Translations under genes and position numbers: made by a program
Assembly: GCA_030533445.1 (NCBI GenBank)
Contig: CM060082.1
Coordinates: 34,677,817-34,741,816 of the forward strand
Direction: 5' to 3'
Source of the DNA: Cyprinodon diabolis
Lineage: Eukaryota > Chordata > Actinopteri > Cyprinodontiformes > Cyprinodontidae
Length of the DNA: 64,000 nt
Notes under the pieces: model-generated
Told to the model about the DNA's origin: nothing
Seen by the model: the letters and a program-made list of their open reading frames with translations, nothing else
The model's database searches: none
In this document: one piece after another, positions 24,349-34,860 of the stretch
How positions within the stretch are numbered: position 1 is the first letter of the stretch
Layout: each line of letters begins with the position of its first letter

Positions 24349-27300
24349 TTATTATAATTCTCCCGTATACCCAAAACTTCGGCGCGTAACTAGTCCCGCA
24401 CGGTTTGGCGGATCGGGCCCAAAGTTGGCACACGCGTCGGGACCAATGGGGTGATGTGTGCTTGTATAAAACTTTCTCATTAGTCCGAAGGTTTGCGAAT
24501 TATTAGCGAAAACGTCGCAAAAAAATCCCATAGGAAATGAATGGGGAGAGGAAAAAAAAAGCATAAAAAACAGCACTTCACTGTGTCGGCATACATTCAC
24601 CTAGAAAAACAGTTTGAAGCTCAGTTTGTAGATAAATCCTTCGTCTATTTAAAACTGAAGACGGTATGTTGATAACTGCTACGGTTTTTGTATAATCAGA
24701 CCTCAAGCGCCACAAAGTTTTAGCAAAATCCAGCCTGCTAGAGTGGAGCAACTGAAAAGCTAGAGTGTGAGGCAGGCGTTTTTTAAACACAAAAAAACAT
24801 TTTAAACTCGCCCTCACGGCCACATATTTATAGCTAGAGTCACCATTTTTGGTCAGTTTGTAGACTGAAATCTCTGGACCCACACAATATCTTCGGAATT
24901 ACGGTAGGATTAATACTTTTCCTTAAAAACCCTCCAGACCGACCTAAAGTCGATGAAAATCAGAGCCGTTTTTCATTGGTTTTGGAGCAGAAGAGGGGAG
25001 AAAAACGAATCAGACTATGTGTTTTAAACTCGTCATAAATATTTTTCTGAATGACACACATACACCAAAGTTGGCATAGTTGGAGTCGAAGGATGACTGA
25101 CGCTCACGGTGAAAAAATTTTTTGAATAACTCATACGGTTTTTGCTCAGCAGTCGTTTGTTCGGAGGACATTTTAAGCACCTGAAAGCTGAGTGACAGTG
25201 ACCTGCTGCAGCTAGCTCAATTAGAAGCTTAGGTGTGATGAAACGTTTTTTCTTTTTCTTTCTCTTCCCATTCAGTTTGTAGATGATCTACAGCCATGAA
25301 AGTTACTCCAATTGAAGACAAGATATAGCTGTCGCTTAGATAAAAAGAATTTTTCAGATACCTTTTACGGTTTTTACTCAGCAGTCGTTTGTTCGGAGGG
25401 GTGCTTTAGCAGCTAAAAGGTGAGTGAGAGTGAGGTCCTGCAGTTAAAAGAAAGGGAGGAGCAGGTGGGCCAACCATTTTGTTTGTGCTTCGTTTTGGGT
25501 TGTGAAAGACCTACAGACATGAAGGTTACCCCAGTCTGAGACAAAGGATAGATGTTGCTTTCACTGAAAGAATTTTTCAGATATCTTTTACGGTTTTTGC
25601 TCAGCAGTCGTTTGTTCGGAGGGTAAGCACCTGGAAGCTAGCTGACAGTTAGCTTCTGCAGCAGCCTGCTAGAGTGCAGCTGCTGAAATCTTAGTGTGAG
25701 GCGGCCATTTTTTTCAGATCAAACATCTTATTCTCGCCCTCACGGCCACATATTTGGAGCTACAGTCACCATTTTTGGTCAGTTTGTAGACTGAAACCTC
25801 TGGACTCACACAATGTCTTCGGAATTACGGTAGGATTAATACTTTTCCTTAAAAACCCTCCAGACCAACCTAAAGTCGATGAGAGTTTCAGCCTTTCTCT
25901 ATTCTTTTTGAGCTGAAGATGGGAGAGAAACGAATCAGACTATGTGTTTTCACTCGTCATAAATATTTTTCTGAATGACACACATACACCAAAGTTGGTA
26001 TAGTTGGAGTCGAAGGATTGCTGATGCTCATGGTGAAAATGTTTTTTGAATAACTCATACGGTTTTTGATCAGTAGTCGTTTGTTCGGTGCCGTTCTTCC
26101 CATACAAAAAAGCCTGGGAAGAAGAAACCAATAGTGAGTGCAGCTGTTGTCTGTGTCAGTGAGAGGCTCGTTAAGCGTTGTCAAGGTTACCAAGCTTCAA
26201 ACAGATTTTACCTCTGCTGTTTTAAACAGCACATATTAATCTAATGGAGGGTGAAAGGACTGATTTAACATTGGGAAATGGATACTATATGACTGCTGTA
26301 CATGACACTTCCCTTGCCACTCAGCACTGATAGACTTTCAAAATAAGACTCCAGGGACCCTACAAAATAAAAGCCTCTATATTTTTTACATATATTTATT
26401 GCCCTATATGGCTCAACATTATGACCCAAACTCAACCCCGTTTTAGAGAATAGACTCTAGGAGACTGTTTAAAACACACCCTATAGCAAATTTCAAAATA
26501 AAAGCCTCCCATTTCCGCTTCATCTACTGCCCTAATAACATGGAAAAAGAGTGATTTAACGATTGGAAAGTAATCAACTATCATTGACGGGTCTGAACAT
26601 TTTCTATAAACACAACTCTGTTGGACTTTCAAAATAAGACTCCAGGGACCCTACAAAATAAAAGCCTCTAGATTATAGTAATGCATTAATTGATGCAAAT
26701 GGCTCAACATTATGACCCAAACTCTTCCAGGTTGTTTTTATTAGACTCTAGTGACCTTTTCAAAACACACCCCAGAGCAAATTTCACAATAAAAGTCTAC
26801 CATTTACTCTGTAATACAGCAACTATTCACCTAATAACATGGAAAACCAGTGATTTAACATTTGGAAATGGATTCTATATCACTGCTGGGCGTGACCCAT
26901 CTTTTGATGCACATTCATGATAGACTTTCAAAATAAGACTACAAGGACTCTACAGAATAAAAGCCTCTTCCTTATACACACTCATACATTCTGGCATATT
27001 GCTCATTGCCATTGGTGATTTCATCACTGCAATGGCTCTTAGAAGGCGGGCGGAGCCCGCCAATGGTAACAGGCGGGCGGAGCCCGCCAAAGGTGATTAC
27101 ATCACTGCAATGGCTCTTAGCAGGCGGGCGGAGCCCGCCATTGGTGATTTCATCACTGCAATGGCTCTTAGAAGGCGGGCAGAGCCCGCCATTGGTGATT
27201 TTTTTCTTCACTGAGATGGCTCCTAGCAGGCGGGCGAAGCCCGCCAACTGGGCTTTACCCACTGTGTTTCAATATGGACAACCCATATTACCCTTGTGCA

Positions 27301-27516
27301 TCATACGCTGTGCACGTCTATTTCCCAGATTTCAGCACAAGTGGCACACAGGTCTCTTTGCCCATGAACTTGCCCTCTTTCCTTCCCTCAGCAGCCCTCA
27401 AAGGCGTAAGCAGTTGGTCTGGGGAGCCCCGACGTCACTTGCCAGGGCCGTATTGGCCCGGTTCCCCAGACGGGCAGTAGGTGGCCCCCCTCAAAATTTC
27501 TTTAGAAATTTTCTAG
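24349..27516. repeat. Array unit 8 (3168 bp, terminal hybrid unit)
   Basis: This is the last unit. The left third is C-like ('ggatgactgacg' near 25092). The centre carries an A-like stretch ('cgatgagagtttcag' followed by 'tttctctattc' near 25900). The right part returns to C-like 'ctgtacatgac' near 26297. This mosaic suggests gene conversion or unequal exchange. The unit ends in the same CTAG as the others, and single-copy sequence starts immediately after 'tagtt'. Confidence 0.9.
27496..27516 (+). repeat. Terminal hairpin plus CTAG at the array edge
   Basis: AAAATTTCT-TT-AGAAATTTT is a perfect 9-bp inverted repeat, followed at once by CTAG and then T. It ends all nine units (CTAG ends at 1923, 5301, 8393, 11561, 14732, 18021, 21111, 24348, 27516). 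At 27516 it is the boundary between array and single-copy DNA, which marks it as the natural 3' end of the amplified element. A hairpin followed by CTRR and a T is the general form of a Helitron 3' terminus, although there the hairpin usually sits about 10 bp further in. Family assignment is inference. Confidence 0.6.
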
Positions 27517-27801
27517 TTTACAGTTAATACCTGGATTTTGAGTGGGACATCAGGTAAGCGCATCCATCCATCCATCCATCCATCCATCCATCCATCCATC
27601 CATCCATCCATCCATCCATCCATCCATCCATCCATAACCGAATTAACAAAAAAGTACTACTGATCTGAAGCTTTCATCCCACACCTACACTTCCACCTTT
27701 GCCTCATTTCCTCCTAGATTTCTCCCCCTTTTGTTCAAAGTGGCTCATACAGAACAGCATAAGGCTTATAAATGCTTTGCCTTTTCTTTATTTCTTGTTA
27801 G
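27517..27801. other. Intron 1 remnant between array and exon 2
   Basis: About 285 bp of non-array sequence holds a (CATC)n tract and, at its end, a pyrimidine-rich stretch leading to 'cttgttag', a good splice acceptor for the next exon. No upstream exon, start codon in frame or signal peptide is visible here. The only nearby ATG in a plausible position (27772) runs into a stop after nine codons. Confidence 0.7.
27561..27635. repeat. (CATC)n microsatellite
   Basis: This is an uninterrupted tetranucleotide tract of about 19 copies, 45 bp to the right of the macrosatellite edge. Confidence 0.97.
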
Positions 27802-27961
27802 CCTCTGACAGTTTCAACTTAGAGCCCACTATTACCTGGCAGAGGAGATTATGCAACGAATCCCGTCTACGGTGGGATGTGGAGGTCTGTGGAGAAGACT
27901 TCAAGCGGGTCATGGCTTACATAGACCCGCTGCAGTGGTGTAACCTCACACACTTCATGAG
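27802..27961 (+). CDS. ramp3: RAMP3-like receptor activity-modifying protein, exon 2
   Basis: The exon encodes the first part of the extracellular domain. It carries the three N-terminal RAMP cysteines in order (RLCNES, EVCGED, QWCNLT), the RAMP3-type CNE(S/T) start and the WCNL(T/S)(H/E)F block, and two N-glycosylation sequons (NES, NLT). RAMPs are single-pass partners of calcitonin-family GPCRs, setting ligand choice and helping surface delivery. The donor is ATGAG/GTAAAC at 27961. It leaves two bases that join T of exon 3 to make a serine codon, so the phase matches exactly. The acceptor is taken as 'cttgttag' at 27801, after a strong pyrimidine tract; 'tctgacag' at 27811 is an alternative. 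Exon 1 should be left of the window. RAMP3 rather than RAMP1 or RAMP2 is judged from these motifs. Confidence 0.88.
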
Positions 27962-28718
27962 GTAAACTGCATTTATAGTTGGATTTTAGTAGAATGTAAC
28001 TTTGTTTAATTAATATAATAGTTCTGATATGTTAAACAGTGGCATTGAGCACCAAGTACTTTCTTCACATCTTGCTGATGATGGATTAGATTAGGATTTA
28101 GAGGCGGATTGACTAAAAATCCCATTACCCTAAACACTTTGTTTTGTTCTCTTTTACACAGCAGGGGGGATTACACATCTTAAATAGCCTCTCCCCATCA
28201 GGTAATCTCTCTGTGATAAAGGGGGCTAGTTTTTTAGGTATCAAAGGCATGTCAATATCTGAAAGAATGAAAGTAGTCTTTGGAGCAGAGACATGTTTAA
28301 AACATGAAGTACCTTTTGGTACAAAGCAGCATGTTGCCTTTGTTGTTTCCCCATCATCTCATATTGTACTCTGATGTGCAGCCTCTCACATGATAAAAAA
28401 ATAAAATAAAATCCTTAGACCAGTCTGTCCTCCTTAATTGCTCACCAGTCCCCTTTGATCCAAACACTTCAGCTGTGGGTCCTTTCAGATTTAGTTCTGA
28501 CACTCTGACAGGTCCTCAGCCCCATACACCTGTTAGGGATACAATTAAACCTGCCTGATGCTGCATTAAGGCTTTTTTTTGCAACAAATTAGCTCTGTTT
28601 TAGAACCAATTTGGCCAATTTTTTCCTCCCCATATGCAAACATTAACCTTTGATAAAGACCCCTTTTAGCATTTTTGTTGCTCTTAAGCTACTATTGATT
28701 AGGGTCCATTTTGTGTGC

Positions 28719-28720
<2 letters not shown>

Positions 28721-28793
<73 letters not shown>
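28721..28793. repeat. (TA)n microsatellite
   Basis: This is a pure TA dinucleotide run of about 36 copies. Confidence 0.97.
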
Positions 28794-28796
<3 letters not shown>

Positions 28797-29619
28797 GTCA
28801 AGCTAATGGATTTAATGGGTAAAAAAGTAAAAAAAAGTTGGGGGCTATCTTTTTAACTCTGGTCCTTGTAAAAATTTGACAAGTCTATTCTTGACTGTAA
28901 GAACACAACTTCTGTTTTTTTGGGCTGAAGAACTGTTATCATTTGTGTAAACTTGATTGAAAGATGAATTGTTAAATATAGGAATAATAATAACTAGAAA
29001 ATAATAAACATTGGTCAGATGTGTTTGTTGTAAAATAGCCTGAATTTGCTTTATTGTAACGTCTTCATTTGACTCATTTCCCTTCTTCTGAAAGAATTTT
29101 GCTGTGTAGTTTATTTTGCAAGTGGCCATTGGCCTTCTGTCACTATATCTGCTTTGGATTTCTGAAAGGTTGCTTTCAGAGGTCATTTGAACAAATGTTA
29201 ATGCAGAAATTGAGGGAAAAAGTCTAAGTCTTCTTTAAATACCGTATGTATTATGCATAGTCATGCACCCATTTTCCTCACAGGTAGCAGATACTCACAC
29301 TAAGGCACAGACACAATCACTTCAGTTTTAATTGCTGTCAGAGCCATTTATTGCTGTGTAACCTGATTTCTTATTTTCCCAGAATAAATTAAATGGAGAT
29401 ACTATATTATGTTCCCCAAATGAATTTAGTACAACATTGTCAAAGGTGTTTTTCTGTTTGCTTGCATTGCTTAGAATCAGTTTTATTTTTAAATGCACCA
29501 GTATGATGATCTTATCACAAAACACATTTTATTCTAACATTAAACTGTTAATGCTTTCTTTAATAAACTTCTCTATTGAACAAAAATGTAGTTATGCATT
29601 TTGCAGATGCTTTTAAATG

Positions 29620-29860
29620 CAGTCAATATCAATTCAATGCAGTTCAATTCAGTGTATCGTATAATGCCATTTCTAAAACATGTCATTCCAAGGCCCTTTA
29701 CAGGGACCCCTTTCAGTGCAGTCACACAGTGAGATTGGTTTTGTGGGTTTCTTTTAATTCAAACCCACCAGACTTTATCAAGGCCAACATTAACCTTCTT
29801 AGTAGGAAAAACGCTTTTCAGCTTCTGTTTGAGGTGACGGGAGCAGCAGTGAATGCATAG
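29620..29860. repeat. Degenerate teleost interspersed repeat ('caattcaatgcagttcaatt' type)
   Basis: It begins with 'atcaattcaatgcagttcaa' and continues through 'aaggccctttacaggg', the opening of a repeat very common in fish genomes. The fragment at 55801-55925 looks like the opposite end of the same kind of repeat ('gagcctggttctgctggag'). Assignment is from memory of fish repeats, not from a search. Confidence 0.4.
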
Positions 29861-30014
29861 AGGTAAATGTATAAAGAGATAATGCAGTCAAAGGGGGGAA
29901 AATTTTAGGTACTATGGTCGGAAATGCTCTCTTCAACAATTTATTAAAAAATTGGTATCGACAACTGTTGTGGTGTTTTCACATTCCACCATTGTTGATT
30001 GAGACATGACTCAA

Positions 30015-30957
30015 AGATTGGACCTGCAACCGGAGGGTAGTCGGTTCAAGCTCCGGCGTTCAGTGTTTTATCCATGTTGCTCTCCACCCTCCGCTCCTTA
30101 GCTCTCATGTTATTCACCTGCACCTGCTGCTATTTGAGCCTCTAGACTCCAGCCTTTGGTGCCACATTATTCAAGCTTCTCAGCGAGACTAAGTCTAGTG
30201 TTCCCTGGTTTAAGTTCTGCCAGTTCCCGATCTGTTTCTGCCCGCGGACTTCTGAGTTTTCGACCGCCCCTGTTTGCTCTGTTTGCCTCTTCTGTGTTTC
30301 TGGACTTTTACCTGGATTCTGCATGATGTCGTCCTTGGACCTGGGTTCTGACCACGGCTTGGATTACCCTCCTTTATCTCTCATTTCCCATGCATGTTCT
30401 TGCTGCTGAAGGACTCTACTCCTTCTTTCTCCTGGCTCTCTGGTCTCCGCTCAGTGAAAAGCTCAGCTTCTCAGGACAACATTCCTTCTTCTTGGCACAG
30501 AATTAACTTTTCCAAGTTGGTGGCTTTAATACTGATTTGTATCCATCGCTTGAGTTTGGAAGTCACTGACCTGAGCCTTTACTCCTGCAGAGTTTCCAAT
30601 GAGCCCATTGCAGCAGGCGAGTAGCTGCACGTTACTAATAAACGCTCTTTTAAATATATCGCTGCCTGTCTTGCCTGAATTCTGGGTGCTATGTTGTGAG
30701 CCTTCTGACAGTGTCGTTGTGTCCTTGGGCAAGAAACATCACCGGCATTGCATACTGATGGTGGTGGGAGGGTCTGGTGCCATCACGGTACGGCAGCCTC
30801 GCCTCTGTCAGTGAGCCCCAGGGCAGCATTGTGCCTACAATGTAGTTTGCCACCATCAGTGTGCGTGAATGGGTGAATGACTGAATGTAGTGTAAATTGC
30901 TTTGGTCAAGTCTTCTGACTTGAAAAACCACTATGTAAGTACAGGCCATTTACCATT
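30015..30957 (+). mobile_element. Fish SINE interrupted by an LTR-like insertion
   Basis: The head at 30015-30066 is tRNA-like: 'gacctgcaaccggagggtag' and a B-box-like 'tcggttcaagctcc'. The body at about 30709-30957 has the familiar 'tgtccttgggcaagaaacat' and 'agccccagggcagcattgtg', and ends in 'aagtacaggccatttaccat'. Between them 642 bp of unrelated sequence (30067-30708) are inserted. CAGTGT occurs on both sides (30061-30066 and 30709-30714), as expected for a 6-bp target duplication. A partial sister SINE lies at 44390-44540. Confidence 0.7.
30067..30708 (+). mobile_element. LTR-like segment nested in the SINE
   Basis: It is pyrimidine-rich and promoter/terminator-like, with 'ggtgccacattattcaagct', 'gatctgtttctgcccgcgga' and 'taataaacgctcttt' near its end. 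Roughly 170 bp of it (30110-30275) is clearly homologous to 59985-60150. The style resembles solo LTRs of fish Ty3/Gypsy elements, but I see no TG...CA termini and no coding part. Confidence 0.45.
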
Positions 30958-32893
30958 TGAATTGTCTTGAGTCTGCTGCCACAACACTACATATACTATT
31001 TTGTATGTTTCTTCTGTTACATGTTTGCAATGACCCCTACATGGCAAACTGCAAGTGGAATTTCTGCTGACCCTTTTTTAATGGCTTTCTTTTTGTAAGT
31101 TTTCCCTCAGGGCCAGATTTGTGACGTACTCAATACTCTCTTTTATTTCTTTATGTAAACTGTCATTCTAGATGGATGGCCATGTCTTGGTAAGTTTGCA
31201 GTTATGCAGTTCCATTTCAACAGTAAACAGTACTCTGTGAGTAAATGGTTTTTAAATTTTGTTTTATAGCATAACTCTACTTTAAACCTTCCTACAAAGT
31301 TTTCTCAGTCCTCTATGTTGTGATTCCTGGTTGCTGCTGTTTGGTCCCTCATGTTATTTAACAAACCTCTTTGGACCTCACAAAACTATTCGATTTATAC
31401 TGAGATAATTACCCACATGTGGGGTCTCTTTACTGAATTGTGAACTGTAAAGGCAACTGCTTGCATTAGATTTTATTTAGAGCTATTTGCGTTATTTTAG
31501 AGGTTTTTGAGTAAAGTTTATTACAAAAGTCAAGTATCATTTGTGAATAAAAAAAAGCCTTTCTCCTTCTCGCACTTGACAAATATGAACCTTCTGTGCA
31601 GATTTTGAGCTTCACAATGCAGAGTATATGAAAGCTGTGAAAGAAAAAAAAACACATAGAAATGGAAAATCCATTAGTTTGCCTAAATGATTTCTTCAGT
31701 ATTTTGCTTTCTGTCACACACGTTTCAGATATAAAAAGATGGTATCAAACATAAGGTTAGCTAGTGAGAAGTCAGCTTAGATAAACTGTTTAAAAATAAA
31801 AATTTGACCTCATTTTTGAAGAATTAAGTACATTTTTCAAAACCCCTAACATACTGGCCTCATGTAAAGACAGTCTAATGTAATATAATAATATAATTAA
31901 ACATTCAATTGTTGCAGTAAAGTTAAACAACAGATAATTCTTCACAGCATTCATTCATTATCTGTCCTCTTTCCAATATCGCTGTCCTGTTTGAGTGCTC
32001 TGGTAATCGTTAAGCTCAAGGGCCTGTCAGCCCTTCATGGTGGCATTTTATAAGAAAGTCTGACTAATAAAGAGACTAATCACTCTCTGCCCTCTACATC
32101 TGGTTATGTGTGTCTGTTAACAGCTGGGGGCATGCCTCCGCAATTCTGGACCTTCTTTTTATGAACCGTGACCACCTAAATTGTGTCTGTCTTAAACTAA
32201 GTCTTTTAAACTACATTCCTCCATTTCACCTTTTGACTCTTAGTTTTGTTTCTTTCCTTTAGACTCCAATCTCAGTGTCAGAGTTCAAGTAAGTGTCCTA
32301 TCAGACTTTTTTTTGTACAATAACACACACTGAAGACTAATCATCTTTATTTGACATTGATTAGTATTTTATGTACTGAGTGATGTCAAGTCTTTCATTT
32401 TTTAAAGTTTTTTGCCGGTTTTGGCCAATTGATTTTGGAAATAGGTTTTCATTTGAGGTAACTAACCATAGAATGGGACCTCCTGTTTTGGTAGCAATAG
32501 GTGCTGAAGATGAGGCTAAAAGATTGACTTTGTCAATTGCTTTGGGATTGGAGATGGGTTTTGGGGCATGGAGTCTGAGTGGACCATGATGTCAGCCTCT
32601 AGTGTTGATGCAGCTTTCTGTACTGTAGCTGTGGCTGTAAGGTCTGCTGTACCTGACGGCAACCTCAAAATCCAGTGGTGGACACTGGCAGAAAGGGATG
32701 CTCTTAAACTCAAGAAAGAGGCCCATTGAGTTACACTCCTCTGGGTCTGCATCAAAGCGATTCTAGCAAACTATCTGACGTTGGGGGAAGTGCTTTGCTA
32801 ACACTGTTTAAATTGGGATTGGAGAGCTGCTAACCTTGACTGACATTGTCGGACAATGGAATGCTTTGAGAATCTCCTCAACCCTGAGACTGT

Positions 32894-33449
32894 TAGTGGT
32901 GTCAAAAGTACCCACATTCGTTACTTAAGTAGAAGTATAGATACTGCAGTTAAAAAACACTCTGATAAAGGTTGAAGTATCAACTTGACCTCTAAACTCA
33001 AGTAAAAGTGAAAAATTATGTGCTCCAAAAGCTACTTAAAGTACAAAAGTATGAAGTAACATTTAAAAACAACAGCAAGATGCCGCTATATGAATTGAAA
33101 GCTCAATTGTTCGACCATTTAAAAAAATTCTAACCAATGAGTGTTTGCGTTATATGATTCATCCAATTACACTAGTTTTCACTAGATGTGGATGGAGCCA
33201 ATGATCTGCATTGGATGGCGCGCATGACATGAAATAAATATTTATAAACATTAAACCAAAGCCAAGAGTAACGAGTAACGATTGTTTTAAAAATGTAAGG
33301 CATAGAAAGTACAGATACTTGTGTGAAAATGTAATGAGTAGAAGTCAGAAGTAGGAAGAAAAATAAGTAATGGAGTAAATTATAGATACCCAAAAAGGGT
33401 ACTTAAGTACAGTAACGAAGTATTTCTACTTCGTTACTTGACACCTCTG
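32894..33449. mobile_element. hAT-type non-autonomous element (copy 1, 556 bp)
   Basis: Termini are 'TAGTGGTGTCAAAAGTA' on the left and '...TACTTGACACCTCTG' on the right, an inverted repeat of the CAGAGGTGTCA kind also used by Tol2-like hAT elements. Internal 'ttacttaagtagaagtatag' and 'tacttaagtacagtaacg' strengthen this. Flanks GAGACTGT (32886-32893) and GAGAATGC (33450-33457) agree at 6 of 8 bases, an aged 8-bp target duplication. It is the same family as 47675-48410 but lacks about 180 bp of it, between 'attct' and 'aaccaatgagtg'. Confidence 0.82.
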
Positions 33450-34479
33450 GAGAATGCATAAAATTGCACTGATATACTCAAGTTTCAAATTTAAAACATT
33501 TTATTTTAACCAGCTCAAAGCTTTTTACAAATAATACTGCCACATTATGTCTTTCGGCACCTTTAACAGGATCCCAGCAACCAAACAGGAAACAAAGCAA
33601 AAACAAACAATACTAAATAAAATGTTGAATAAAAAAGGGCTCAAAATGTAAATACTGTCCAAAAATTTGAGCATTATCAGAGCATCTCCAAACAAAATTT
33701 GCTATGACCTTTACGTGCTGGGAATTTTAAAGAAGCACAAAACGTTATAAAATTGAGAATATTGCCAAGTTTAGAAAACACCTGTAAAACCTCTGAACAA
33801 GACCACATCACATCACAGGTATTAGAGCATTTAAAAAACACTTAGATACCAGAATATATAGCAACTGTGATTTTCCTCCATCTCTTACTCTTTTTCTAAT
33901 ATTATGGGATTGCTTTTTCAAACAATGAGGCCAACATCATCCGCTTCACAGCTCATGTATTCAAAGTTGTAATTGGTGTGCGTGGAGACGCTGACATGCG
34001 GGGTTTCCATTATCTTCATTTTGCAGCGGTTGACTTTTTAGGTGGAGGAATAAATCTGTACTGCTGCCTTTTGAAGCAATGGTTTTTGCGGCACGTCTTA
34101 CAAATTGGCGCCTCTTGTTCCACGTTCTCGCCATGAAATCCAAACCACTGCCATATGGCTTAGCTCAAACACCTGCTGTAACCATATTCCGTTTGCTGTA
34201 GTGTGTGTGCCACGCAGAAAATAGTCCTGTTTGGAGGAGGGGTTTATGATGCATTCAAAGTATGTGGGAAAAATAAAACTCAGTGAAATGATGCAGACAG
34301 CTTAATGTCCGCATGCGAATATTTTGCGATGGTTGCAATAGAGTCATTTTAACTACAGTGCATCGGAAAACTTGAGATATATCGAGTATATTCGATGATT
34401 GACACACCTCTTCAAAACTGAGATGGGGGTAGTCCTACTTCACAAGAATCGGGAATGGAGGATTTGTTTAAACTCTAGG

Positions 34480-34860
34480 GGGTGACACTTCTCAGTCTAC
34501 TGCGAAGATTTACACTAAGATGCTGGAGAGGAGAGTCTGGACTATAGATGAACCTCCGCTTCAGTGGGAACAGTGTGGTCTTTAGTCCCACTCATGAAGC
34601 AGTGAACAAGTTTTATACCTATTGCAAAGTAGTCAAGGGTTCATGTAAAATTGCCCAACGGGTTCACATGTGGTTTGCAAACTTGGAGAACACATTCCAC
34701 TTTGTTGCTCATGGTACTCTGTGGGGGGCACTTCTGGAGTACGAAGTAACAAGTTCTTCACTAGGGGCCATATAGTCTCTATACAAGCAGTGCAAGAGTC
34801 TGGTCTGCGGTGCCAGCATTAAGTCTGACCATCGAAGGGCAATTCAGATCTACTTTCTAA
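34480..34860 (+). pseudogene. Decayed LINE reverse-transcriptase fragment
   Basis: Conceptual translation gives 'MLERRV' near 34520, then, after frame changes, 'VHMWFANLENTFHFV' near 34656 and 'LWGALLEYEV' near 34715. These match the fish non-LTR RT pattern F-x-D-L-x-x-A-F-D-x-V followed by LWxxLxxxG(V/I), that is RT motif A and its downstream segment. The motif-A aspartates are replaced (N and H), and a stop follows 'LGAI' at about 34773. The fragment is inactive and truncated at both ends. Confidence 0.65.

Larger units (their letters stand above)
1..27516. repeat. Macrosatellite array, about 3.1-3.4 kb unit, 8 complete copies plus a partial
   Basis: The same sequence recurs head to tail nine times. 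The landmark carried near 867 returns at 4218, 7389, 10477, 13649, 16957, 20106, 23264 and 26432, so successive units differ by 3088 to 3351 bp. Copies look nearly identical by eye, differing by scattered point changes and by the number of internal minisatellite repeats. Longest open frames are 60-230 codons. They recur unchanged only because the DNA recurs, and the longest are artefacts of 51- and 69-bp repeats, whose lengths are multiples of three. The array begins left of the window, because position 1 is mid-unit, and ends sharply at 27516. It probably lies in intron 1 of the RAMP3-like gene. I do not recognise the family by name. Confidence 0.97.

Noticed and set aside
1..27516. CRISPR-like array
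   Set aside because: Regular repeats, but eukaryotic macrosatellite scale with no short repeat/unique spacer pattern and no cas genes.
27699..27801. In-frame hydrophobic stretch before exon 2 (LINALPFLYFLLAS) as a RAMP signal peptide
   Set aside because: It is the translation of the pyrimidine tract before the splice acceptor. The frame has no ATG, and the only nearby ATG (27772) is out of frame and stops after nine codons.
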